A DNA stretch of 44,937 bases from Vibrio sp. UCD-FRSSP16_30. Lineage in GTDB: Bacteria > Pseudomonadota > Gammaproteobacteria > Enterobacterales > Vibrionaceae. The notes under the pieces were generated by a model. It was not told the origin of the DNA, made no database searches, and saw only the letters and a program-made list of their open reading frames with translations. The stretch covers positions 1-44,937 of the forward strand of contig NZ_LZFW01000014.1 in assembly GCF_001676025.1 (NCBI RefSeq), written 5' to 3'. Below are positions 37,137 through 44,937 of the stretch, piece by piece. Within the stretch, counting starts at the first letter, position 1; each line of letters starts with the position of its first letter. The translations under genes and the position numbers were made by a program.

Positions 37137-38198
37137 CTAATACTCTTCATAAACTTTTTCAACAAAAGATAAATTTGTTTCAATATTGACTAATGATGAA
37201 AGTATTTCGCTTTTAACCTTGACAAGATTACTCTCTACTATTGGCTGTGAATAATTAGATATCTCTTTTAGCCACAATTCGACGGCGTTTTTAGAAGATA
37301 TACTGATTGACTTACAATTCCCGTACACTGCAGAAGAAGGAACCGTATCGGAACATAGGCAATATAAACCATATAACTGAGCTTCAATTAAAGCCAAACC
37401 TAAACCTTCAAAATGAGAGGGGAACAGGAATATATGACAAAAAGCCATTATCTCAGAGACGTCATTGACATTACCCTCGAAATGAACATTATTACTTATC
37501 CCTAAATCTTCGACTAATTTCTCTATATGAGATCTATCCTCACCATCTCCCAGTAAATACAACTCAGAATTCTGATTATTTTTATAATATTCGTAAAATA
37601 TCTTAATTAAAAACTCGTGGTTTTTCTCAAAAGAAAATCGCCCTACATGACAGAATTTGAAATTTTGAGAGTGCGGACTAGTGTCTACTTTAAAGTGCCT
37701 ATTAAGTTTAACACCACAAGGCATAATTATTACATTTTTTACTGTTCCAAATAAACACTCACTTGCAGATTCACTACATGCAATCATCACATTAGAAAAT
37801 TTTAAGATAAACCATTGCATAATAATACTATAAATAAAATAATAACCTTTGCAAATACTTCGATCATCTAAATGACTGTGACTTATTCGTTTTTTGACAC
37901 CTACTAAATATGCAATCAAGAGCAATATACCGGAAGAGCGATGCACGTGCGAATGGACGATATCAAAGTTTTCAGTTTTTAATAAACGATAAAAACTCCA
38001 TAGACCACTAACTTTATTGCTAAACGGGATTGAATGAATCTTCCCGCCATGAGATAGAATACTTTCTTCAAAAAAACCTTCAGTATTGTTTTGCTTCAAA
38101 AAATGAATTTCATTTTTATTTTGTATTTCTGTAAGATCTGTAAGCCATCTTTCTACGCCACCAACATCAAGGCCACTTACCAAATGTAATATTTTCAC
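37137..38198 (-). CDS. Glycosyltransferase family 4
   Basis: A 353-residue GT-B glycosyltransferase. The N-terminal LVSGLDVGGVERWLTDL loop and the donor-site FPSHFEGLGLALIEAQLYGLY (Glu-x7-Glu) are typical of GT4, and VHSHVHRSSGILL is the usual His-containing N-domain strand. The start is GTG at 38198, 5 bp after the stop of the upstream GT4 gene. It shares only family-level likeness with that neighbour. Donor and linkage unknown. The gap of 91 bp to the downstream acyltransferase remnant has no gene. Confidence 0.88.
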   Translation of the reverse strand: MKILHLVSGLDVGGVERWLTDLTEIQNKNEIHFLKQNNTEGFFEESILSHGGKIHSIPFSNKVSGLWSFYRLLKTENFDIVHSHVHRSSGILLLIAYLVGVKKRISHSHLDDRSICKGYYFIYSIIMQWFILKFSNVMIACSESASECLFGTVKNVIIMPCGVKLNRHFKVDTSPHSQNFKFCHVGRFSFEKNHEFLIKIFYEYYKNNQNSELYLLGDGEDRSHIEKLVEDLGISNNVHFEGNVNDVSEIMAFCHIFLFPSHFEGLGLALIEAQLYGLYCLCSDTVPSSAVYGNCKSISISSKNAVELWLKEISNYSQPIVESNLVKVKSEILSSLVNIETNLSFVEKVYEEY

Positions 38199-38203
38199 TT
38201 AGA

Positions 38204-39307
38204 TTACCGCTCCAATAAAAAACCAGAAAATTGTTTCACTCTCGTATCTACAATAGCAGGCCAACTGTAGTCTTCACTAATAAATTTAGATGCGTTTTTT
38301 GAAATCATATCGTAGTTCTTTGACTCTAATAAATGCTCAATACTAGACCGAAGATCAATATGATTCTTCAATAAAAATGCACATCCAGAATCAACAGCGT
38401 CTTGCATATTACAATACTCAGATAACAAACATGGCAATCCATAACTCAACGCCTCTAATACACTAATAGGCAAGCCTTCGTACCTTGATGTTAATATATA
38501 TGCATCTGCTTCAAGAAATGCCTTCTTTTTATTTTCGCCAAAGACCAATCCATTCATACTTACAATATTATCGATTTCTTTGATTTTCAGTAGCTCTTCT
38601 ATTAAATTATTATTACCTTCACCATACATTCTAATTCTTATATTGTATTTTTCAAAAAATTCTTTCTCTTTCTCGACATAATCTAGCATAATATCTATGC
38701 CTTTATGGTGAATATCATATCGAGCTAAGAATAGTAAATTAAACTCATTTTTTTTATTATAAGAGTTAACATTGTCATTGTCAGGAACGCCATTAGGCAA
38801 AAGTTCATATTTTATTCTCTTTCCAAGTGTAGTGGAATTTACAAGTTCATGCTTATTTAAAAAATATACACAATTAGCCTTATGAATAATGAATCGCAAA
38901 AATATAAAATTATAAAATAATTTAGCAAACTTATTTTTTTTCTGTGCTTTTTTCATTAGTGAGGAATGGGGAGTGATAACATATTTAATATCTAAAATTA
39001 AACAGACGAATGAAAGAATAACTGTTTTTAATTTATATATAGCATGAAAATTAACAATATCAGGTTTGAATGAAATTAGACTATATATTGTCCCATACAA
39101 ACCACCAGTTAGAGAAAGCCCCATCTTTTCATCAATAAATTTAGTATACAGTTCATTTTCAACATTAGGCTCAAATGAATCTATTGAAATTACTTTTGAT
39201 GATTCCACTTCTTTATGTTTATTTTCATTATTGCAAATGTTAACAACAGCATTAGTTATTCCATTTCCATTTTTAAACCTTAAATAGGTTATATGACATA
39301 TTTTCAT
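38204..39307 (-). CDS. Glycosyltransferase family 4
   Basis: A 367-residue GT-B enzyme. The acceptor-side RFKNGNGITNAVVNI loop, FHAIYKLK strand and donor-site TSRYEGLPISVLEALSYGLP with the two catalytic-region Glu residues place it in GT4. The start ATG at 39307 lies 7 bp after the Wzy-like gene's stop. This segment is strongly AT-rich, like the rest of the second cluster, which suggests acquisition. Specificity unknown. Confidence 0.87.
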   Translation of the reverse strand: MKICHITYLRFKNGNGITNAVVNICNNENKHKEVESSKVISIDSFEPNVENELYTKFIDEKMGLSLTGGLYGTIYSLISFKPDIVNFHAIYKLKTVILSFVCLILDIKYVITPHSSLMKKAQKKNKFAKLFYNFIFLRFIIHKANCVYFLNKHELVNSTTLGKRIKYELLPNGVPDNDNVNSYNKKNEFNLLFLARYDIHHKGIDIMLDYVEKEKEFFEKYNIRIRMYGEGNNNLIEELLKIKEIDNIVSMNGLVFGENKKKAFLEADAYILTSRYEGLPISVLEALSYGLPCLLSEYCNMQDAVDSGCAFLLKNHIDLRSSIEHLLESKNYDMISKNASKFISEDYSWPAIVDTRVKQFSGFLLER

Positions 39308-39314
39308 TTTTGTC

Positions 39315-40322
39315 CTAGATCATATGAATTATAGCTCGAGTCCCAATCATTAGTGACATAGACAAACCTAATAGAGAAGTTACTCGATACTTTATTAAGA
39401 ATACTGCCAAAATGGGTTCAATAACCATATATAGTATTAGTAAACGGCCTGATAGCACAGCCATATCCAATGTTAAAACACATGTAAACAATAGAAAGAT
39501 ACTAAAGTCTATAAGGTGTAAATTTTTATCAAAATAAGTGTCGCCATTATAATCAACAAGAGACACTTTCGCGTACAATAATATAAACAGACTCAATACT
39601 ATATAAACAGTAGATACTAGAGATTTTTTAACCATATAGGTATCAGAACCAGAATAATAAGCAAAGCGTTCCCAAAAAGTCAAAGCATATGTAATCAAAG
39701 GAGTAACTAATAACGATGAACATAATAATATTGCAAATAGACTAAAGGAAAATATATTCGGTGTCGTTATATGATAAAAAATATTCCTTTTGTTTTCTAA
39801 ATAACTTGTAACAGTTGAAATAAACGCTGCTATAAAACCTCCGGAATGAAATAAACTCGCAAGTATAAGAACGATAATATTCTTGCTCAACCTAAATATA
39901 AGGACAAAAACAAAACAAAATATTGCATATCGAACTTGAGTTCCTAATACCCCGTAAGAAATAGAAATCAAACCTATAAAACCTAATAATGCCTCTGTGG
40001 TCTTCCTATATACTAATGCTGCCAATAATACCTGCAATATTAGTAAGCCATGCCAGTAATCATACGCATCGAAAACTAATACTCTACGAAAAAAACTGTT
40101 TATAATTTCAAAACCAATCTCATAAGACCAATTAGAATTCATATAATTTGATAAGTAAGATGGTATATCGACTTCCGGAGTATATATGAACGGCTTACTT
40201 GAAAAATAAATAATAGGAAATATTATTAAAACACGTAGCAAATAACGAAAAATTCTATTAACAACACATATGATCATTAGAAATCGCCACAAAAAAATCA
40301 TTCGACGTGAAGTACACTCCAC
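39315..40322 (-). CDS. Wzy/EpsG-like polysaccharide polymerase
   Basis: A 335-residue polytopic membrane protein with about nine hydrophobic segments. The periplasmic-loop pattern (TPEVDIPSYLSNYMNSNWSYE, then GFEIINSFFRR) and the LGTQVRYAIFCFVFVL block resemble EpsG-family proteins, a Wzy-like polymerase family. It would join Und-PP-linked repeat units in the periplasm. It is the only Wzy candidate in the window and is flanked by a GT4 and a pyruvyl transferase gene, as expected. The start is uncertain: GTG at 40322, ATG at 40301 or a later ATG; none has a clear ribosome site. Confidence 0.7.
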   Translation of the reverse strand: MECTSRRMIFLWRFLMIICVVNRIFRYLLRVLIIFPIIYFSSKPFIYTPEVDIPSYLSNYMNSNWSYEIGFEIINSFFRRVLVFDAYDYWHGLLILQVLLAALVYRKTTEALLGFIGLISISYGVLGTQVRYAIFCFVFVLIFRLSKNIIVLILASLFHSGGFIAAFISTVTSYLENKRNIFYHITTPNIFSFSLFAILLCSSLLVTPLITYALTFWERFAYYSGSDTYMVKKSLVSTVYIVLSLFILLYAKVSLVDYNGDTYFDKNLHLIDFSIFLLFTCVLTLDMAVLSGRLLILYMVIEPILAVFLIKYRVTSLLGLSMSLMIGTRAIIHMI

Positions 40323-40466
40323 TAATTAAATACTTTATAGACTCTGTTAAACATGTTCTTAACATAAATTACTCATAAAAATCTACAGAAAACGTCCAAT
40401 TGCTTTATATTTATTTTGAGAATAAAACTACCCCAATACATTCTCAGTAAGTTTAAAGCTATAATT

Positions 40467-41561
40467 CTATTCGACAGATTTATAACCTGATAAACTCTCA
40501 GTGAGGAACGATGTTGATCTATACTTTAGTACTCTCAACTTCTCGTTGACCAGATCCCAGTCAATGTTAGAGTCGTGGATAACTCTTGTTTCATTTGAAA
40601 TAATCCTATCTTCCAAACCTAGTTTCTGTAATAGAGAGTAAAATCTGTCGGCTCCGCGCTCCTTATTAACAAAGCAATAAAATGGTTTATTGAATATAAT
40701 TGAGAAAACAATCCCATGAAATGAGTCAGTTATTATATATTCTGAATATATTATTGAACGTAACCATTCTTCCATACTTATAATTTTACCGGTTTTATTA
40801 CCATCAGTTAATTGCTTTACCCTCATTGATTTACTTTCTGCAAAACTCCGTATTATTTGTGATTTATAGTCAGTTGAGTCAAGTACATAGCAAAATAAAT
40901 TGTTGGTGCTTTCAGCGCAATTTTCACTATTACACAGGTCTAGATATTTACGTTTACTTATCATCATTGTAGGATCAAGAACATGTGTAGATGCAACGCC
41001 AAATATATCCTCGCAGACACCAACGGCACTCTGCTCTCTTACAGATACACCATCAAATCGTTTAAGATTTTTCGAGTGGGTCGGTATAAGGTTTTTGTCC
41101 CCACGAAAACTATTGCCACCAAAAGATGCAGCATACGATAGTTTAATAACTTCATCAGCAACGAATCCAAGAGAAAAATCTCCTTTAAAATTCATAGCAC
41201 CCATGCTAGAAAATACCTGATCACTTCCCACTATACATGCGTCAAAGTTTTCTTCATCAAATAATTTGTATAACGCACTACTATTTTTTATTTTCTTTGT
41301 CTTAGGGACTATCTTATTAGTAATGAAGATTTGTAGTTTATGATCTTTGACTAATTTTGGATTATTCTTGCTTCTTTCTGAAAATGCAAATATATATTTT
41401 TTCACCCAGTATTTACTGAGTGCTTTTATTCTACCGTCCGACTGCAAGTTTACTAACACTGGTTGATGTCCTAGTTCCTTCAAATACTCCACTAAAGCAT
41501 ATGCCTGAATTATCCCACCATAATTGTTAACTAGTGGAAGTGTTATAACTGCAATTTTCAT
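40467..41561 (-). CDS. Polysaccharide pyruvyl transferase family protein
   Basis: A 364-residue GT-B-like protein. The start ITLPLVNNYGGIIQAYALVE, the ACIVGSDQVF motif with SDQVF, GVSVREQSAV and VLDPTMM follow the PF04230 pattern. Known members transfer pyruvate from PEP to a sugar as a ketal, which adds negative charge; other members act on different acceptors, so the donor is inferred. The start ATG at 41561 has AGGACGAAGA upstream. It lies 85 bp after a nitroreductase-like gene, a pairing seen in other glycan clusters. Confidence 0.88.
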   Translation of the reverse strand: MKIAVITLPLVNNYGGIIQAYALVEYLKELGHQPVLVNLQSDGRIKALSKYWVKKYIFAFSERSKNNPKLVKDHKLQIFITNKIVPKTKKIKNSSALYKLFDEENFDACIVGSDQVFSSMGAMNFKGDFSLGFVADEVIKLSYAASFGGNSFRGDKNLIPTHSKNLKRFDGVSVREQSAVGVCEDIFGVASTHVLDPTMMISKRKYLDLCNSENCAESTNNLFCYVLDSTDYKSQIIRSFAESKSMRVKQLTDGNKTGKIISMEEWLRSIIYSEYIITDSFHGIVFSIIFNKPFYCFVNKERGADRFYSLLQKLGLEDRIISNETRVIHDSNIDWDLVNEKLRVLKYRSTSFLTESLSGYKSVE

Positions 41562-41646
41562 TATTATCTTCGTCCTAAATATTAAATATCGTCATTCTTA
41601 AATTTCGCTTCTGAGACACACTATCAGTTTAATAATCGGCAAAATA

Positions 41647-42663
41647 TCAAGACTTAATAAGTACTTCATCTAAATCCCTTCGCTTTGATAGAGTTACTCT
41701 GAATTCATCTTCAGCCACACCAATCGGGATAATACATATTATTTTTTCCGAACTATTTATTTTAAAAAATTGTTCGAGTCTTTTTTCCTCTTTAATAGTT
41801 TTACCCCAATTAGCAGGACAGTTAGCTATTCGATAAAAATGAAGTGCATACAATAGATTCATAAGGAACATTCCGCCATCTATATAAAATTGGTTTCGCT
41901 CTCCAATAGTATAAAACAAGTTTCGATCTGTTGTTAAAATGAGAAGTTGACTTATATTTTCAGTATATCCGGACAAACCTCCTTGAAGTTTTAGTATATT
42001 CGTCACTTTATCTTTGTCGTCGATCAAGTAAACTTTTGAAGCTTGTCTATTGCAGACAGAGGGAGTATTGAGAGCTAAAGTTATAGCTTTCTCAATAGCT
42101 TCTCTATCAACTTTATCTCCTGTAAATTTTCTAATACTTTTTCGACTATTGGAGAAGTGAACAAAGTCTTCGTTTATATTTTCATAAAAATCATCTTTCG
42201 TGTACGTTATAGCGCCCTTAAAGTCAGTTTTATAGCTATCAGATAACAACTCCTTGTAGTAATTATACTGCTCTTCAGTAAAGTAATTGCTGATATCAAT
42301 GTTTTTTACTTGATGTAACTCATAATATTCGCACATCACTTTATAGGCTATATTAATTTGAGAGTCGGTAACTCTGCAAACTATTGAATCAGATACAAGG
42401 TTTTTGTGCAAACTGACAATTCTGTCTCTAGCAAATCTCGGTTTCATTTTCTCGAACAATAACCCCTTCTCTACCGAGTGGTAATCTAGTATAAGTTGAC
42501 ACTCAATTTTCTTTGAAGTGTTCTTAAAAAAGACAGTAGAGTGCTTATAGTATAGTAACATATCAGCAAAAAAATTCGAAAGTAGCGCAGGATAGTTCCT
42601 AGTATTATCTATTACTTTTTGGCCGATTATACCTTTAATACGTGTTTTTAATTTTTTAGTCAT
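41647..42663 (-). CDS. Nitroreductase-like flavoprotein in a glycan cluster
   Basis: A 338-residue protein. The C-terminal half is a nitroreductase fold: SRKSIRKFTG (about 172-181) for FMN phosphate binding, then NTPSVCNRQASKVYLI and LQGGLSGYTENI, and IPIGVAEDEF near the end. The N-terminal 170 residues are a helical domain with no recognised family. Substrate unknown. Flavin-dependent reduction of a sugar or a modification of the pyruvyl-decorated unit is speculative. The start ATG at 42663 has GGAG 7 bp upstream. It lies 52 bp after the flippase gene, in the same orientation as the whole cluster. Confidence 0.82.
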   Translation of the reverse strand: MTKKLKTRIKGIIGQKVIDNTRNYPALLSNFFADMLLYYKHSTVFFKNTSKKIECQLILDYHSVEKGLLFEKMKPRFARDRIVSLHKNLVSDSIVCRVTDSQINIAYKVMCEYYELHQVKNIDISNYFTEEQYNYYKELLSDSYKTDFKGAITYTKDDFYENINEDFVHFSNSRKSIRKFTGDKVDREAIEKAITLALNTPSVCNRQASKVYLIDDKDKVTNILKLQGGLSGYTENISQLLILTTDRNLFYTIGERNQFYIDGGMFLMNLLYALHFYRIANCPANWGKTIKEEKRLEQFFKINSSEKIICIIPIGVAEDEFRVTLSKRRDLDEVLIKS

Positions 42664-42715
42664 TTATTTCTCCAAAATTATTGTTTATTTACATGACTCT
42701 ACCATTATGCTGCTG

Positions 42716-44227
42716 TTATTTACTCATAGTCGATTTCGCAGCTTTTCTAATTGTTCCTCTTTCATTCTTGGAGAGTCCAAAAGTCCAAATAAAAATCAAA
42801 GACAAAATTATAGTTACGACTGATGAAATTAAAAAGCTGTGCTCAATAGTATAATAATTGTTCCTTAATAGTTTAATACTAAAAATTGTAATCACAAGTG
42901 ATAAAACTGAAGGAAACACTACTATTTTGTAGTACTCTAATATAGAGATATGTAAATACTTCTTGACGAAAAGCAATCTAAAATTAAAAGCTACAAATGA
43001 CAACATTATCATTACAAAAAAAGGAATAAAAACATTCTCATTATTTTTTAATAATATATACGAAAATGGTATATTTAACAATAAAATAGAACCTATTGTT
43101 AGTTGGTAGAACTTAATTTTCCCCGTTGCTTGAACAGAGGTTATTAGACTGCCGGAAAATCCACAAACTAAACCATCTATAATTATTAATTTGACAAACT
43201 CAGCGCTATGTTTTGGAACATTTCCCAACCATAGACTCAGGATGTAGTCAATATTAAACAATATAGGCAACGATATAAACCAAAGACATATGAACGAGTA
43301 TTTTGATGCTGAAAATACAAGCTCTATCGTTCTCTTTTGATTACCTTTGGAGTAATTTTGAATAATTTGTGGATTAGCTGCAACATTGACGTTACTAACC
43401 ACTCCTAGTAGTGCTCCATTAATTTGGCTCGATACCGCTCTTGCGGCATTAATGCTTGGGCCAAAAAAAACATTTAATAGTATAGAAATACCCTGATTAA
43501 AACCCGCACCGGCTAAGTTGCCGTATAGACTCCAACCAGTAAAAGAAAGCATTTCCTTGAATAAGGATAAGTCTGGAGTCCAGCGGTAACTAATACCTCT
43601 AATTTCTTTTTTTACGTAATAAGCGGGTACAATAAAGCCCAAAAATGAGACTACGATAACTAGTAACGAATATATAACTAGTTTGTCTCCATCAATAAAC
43701 AATAAACTTAGTACTAAGCCAAGACGAAAGAACAGTACAATTATACCAATATAAGAATATACTTTCATTTTTTCAAATGCGATTAAAACAGCGTTAAATG
43801 GTGCACTAAGAATAATAAAAACAAAAGAGACTACACTGCATTGATAAACCCATCTTGCCGCACTAACTCGTTCATCAGGTATATTAAGACCATTTTCTAT
43901 GAACCAAATACCAATGAATTGACTGATCACAACCACTATCAACGCAATAACGATATATACATTGATACTCATACTAAATATTTTATCTGACTTTCCACTA
44001 CCAGAGCCTATTTCAACAGATAAAAATCTTTGTGTCGCAGAAGTCATGGATCCTGTGAGAAAAGAGAGTAACGTAACAATACCAGCGACTACATTATATA
44101 TACCATAATCGATAACTCCTAGTTCCTGTAATACAACCCTAGAACAGTATAAGGTGATAAATATTTTCACTAAAAGATTTAATAGTAAAAATAAGCTATT
44201 TTTAATAATTGTTGTATTGTTACTCAT
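42716..44227 (-). CDS. Wzx-like oligosaccharide flippase
   Basis: A 503-residue polytopic membrane protein with about 12-14 hydrophobic segments. The N-terminal NSLFLLLNLLVKIFITLYCS and RVVLQELGVIDYGIYNVVAG blocks, with TSATQRFLSVEIG, are typical of Wzx/RfbX (MOP superfamily) flippases. It moves Und-PP-linked repeat units to the periplasm for the Wzy-like polymerase. It is the first gene of the second cluster; no ops element was found before it. The region 44228-44346 upstream must hold the promoter, but none is obvious. Confidence 0.9.
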   Translation of the reverse strand: MSNNTTIIKNSLFLLLNLLVKIFITLYCSRVVLQELGVIDYGIYNVVAGIVTLLSFLTGSMTSATQRFLSVEIGSGSGKSDKIFSMSINVYIVIALIVVVISQFIGIWFIENGLNIPDERVSAARWVYQCSVVSFVFIILSAPFNAVLIAFEKMKVYSYIGIIVLFFRLGLVLSLLFIDGDKLVIYSLLVIVVSFLGFIVPAYYVKKEIRGISYRWTPDLSLFKEMLSFTGWSLYGNLAGAGFNQGISILLNVFFGPSINAARAVSSQINGALLGVVSNVNVAANPQIIQNYSKGNQKRTIELVFSASKYSFICLWFISLPILFNIDYILSLWLGNVPKHSAEFVKLIIIDGLVCGFSGSLITSVQATGKIKFYQLTIGSILLLNIPFSYILLKNNENVFIPFFVMIMLSFVAFNFRLLFVKKYLHISILEYYKIVVFPSVLSLVITIFSIKLLRNNYYTIEHSFLISSVVTIILSLIFIWTFGLSKNERGTIRKAAKSTMSK

Positions 44228-44346
44228 TTATATATTCTGATCACTAGACAAGATTAATTTTGACAAATACTTAACAAAGGTAAACGCGTTTCTTTGGATG
44301 ATAATGTAATAAACGATTCATCTTGAAACACTTTTCATCCATTTTG

Positions 44347-44540
44347 CAGGGTTCCTGCATGAGTTACGAAAATGTTAAAATACTTAAGTTCCAAACAAAA
44401 CTCTCTCTCGGAACTCTGTATTTAACGCGCATTTCAATTGTCGGCGTTTTAAGGTCCCTTTTATCTCTACAAGCTTAATAAAGTTCATGCACATTTGACG
44501 AATTCGGGACAGGTTTTCGGATGCGTGCTTATAGGTGATT
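44347..44540 (-). mobile_element. Remnant of an older, divergent ISAs1-family element
   Basis: Minus strand 44539-44384 translates to a 51-residue C-terminal piece (HASENLSRIRQMCMNF, then KGTLKRRQLKCALN) that aligns with the C-terminus of the ISAs1 copies here (SRIRQACLNLLK, KGGITRKRMMCAMD) but is clearly divergent. A likely terminal repeat CAGGGTTCCTGCATGAGTTA begins at 44347. The remnant is cut at 44540 by ISAs1 copy 2. Confidence 0.75.
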
Positions 44541-44937
44541 CACGGAAATCGCATGAACATCACCGTTATGCAACGCTTCCGAGAACCTTACTTAGGTAGT
44601 TTTCATCCATCGCACACATCATTCGTTTGCGCGTGATACCACCTTTAAAACTTTTTTCATCTTTTAAAAGGTTCAAACAAGCCTGCCTGATCCTTGAAAA
44701 AGCCTCTGCTCGATCATCAACTCGAATGCGACAAGCGTCCTCTTTAAATGCCATGTCTAACTGCCAATGCATAGCTTCTACGCCCCAATGTGCGCGGGTT
44801 GCATTATGAAGCTCTTCTGCTGTTAAATCTTTAGAGCTGAAGCCCTTGGTTACCTTTTACTGCAAGTAAGTAATCTGCACTTTTATTTATGATTTTTTGC
44901 GCTATCTTTCGTTGGCAACCCATCGCATCAATCGTCA
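44541..44937 (-). mobile_element. ISAs1-family element, internally deleted (copy 2, runs out of window)
   Basis: The terminal repeat CACGGAAATCGCATGAACAT starts at 44541, and 44541-44840 is base-for-base identical to copy 1 34009-34308. The C-terminal transposase piece ends at the TAA at 44566. Past 44840 the sequence differs: the other frame reads [14 protein letters not shown] and LLAVKGNQG, the middle DDE region, so about 85 residues are missing between KGNQG and SSKDLTAEE. The N-terminal part lies beyond the window. Confidence 0.88.

Noticed and set aside
34009..44937. Composite transposon made of two ISAs1 copies
   Set aside because: Both transposases are deleted and copy 1 has no target duplication; recombination between them is possible, transposition as a unit is not supported.

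Overview
The window is a chromosomal segment of a Vibrionaceae-type gammaproteobacterium. The basis is the maltodextrin block (malT divergent from malP-malQ-glgB), an nnrS gene behind an NsrR-like box, an RfaH-type ops/JUMPstart element, and the family of insertion sequences present. No database search was possible, so the genus is inference. The window starts inside an IS256-type transposase gene and ends inside an ISAs1-type element.

Layout. (1) 1-4330: IS256 transposase tail, a SAM methyltransferase, nnrS, an alpha/beta hydrolase and a MAPEG protein. (2) 4340-15057: glgB, malQ and malP on the minus strand and malT on the plus strand, with a shared control region (MalT-box-like motifs and a CRP-like palindrome). 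Three copies of a short hairpin-forming repeat lie between genes at 2.5, 4.2 and 6.7 kb; one is flanked by a 10-bp direct repeat. (3) 15210-16958: a Fic-fold protein with a degenerate active site, and a decayed 70-bp piece of malT. (4) 17017-20531: a sugar-1-phosphate transferase, an SDR reductase/epimerase and a WbpM-type dehydratase, together a likely UDP-QuiNAc-type synthesis and initiation module. (5) 20594-29201: one tightly packed minus-strand operon behind an ops element. It encodes a glycerol-3-phosphate cytidylyltransferase, two CDP-glycerol:glycerophosphotransferase-type proteins (one fused to a GT2 domain), three other glycosyltransferases and a two-component ABC exporter. This is a teichoic-acid-like polymer locus in a Gram-negative setting. 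(6) 29941-33763: wecA, galU and ugd, precursor and initiation genes. (7) 34009-35411: a graveyard of ISAs1, IS66 and RAYT remnants. (8) 35854-44227: a second polysaccharide cluster on the minus strand (Wzx flippase, nitroreductase-like protein, pyruvyl transferase, Wzy-like protein, two GT4, a broken acyltransferase, one GT2). (9) 44347-44937: a second ISAs1 copy sitting in an older ISAs1 remnant.

How it fits together. galU and ugd supply UDP-glucose and UDP-glucuronate. WecA and the PglC-like transferase are two possible initiators on undecaprenyl phosphate. The ops-controlled operon would build and export a glycerol-phosphate-containing glycan through an ABC transporter. The second cluster has the parts of a Wzx/Wzy pathway. 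Its flanking by same-orientation ISAs1 copies that match over 300 bp suggests it is an exchangeable cassette.
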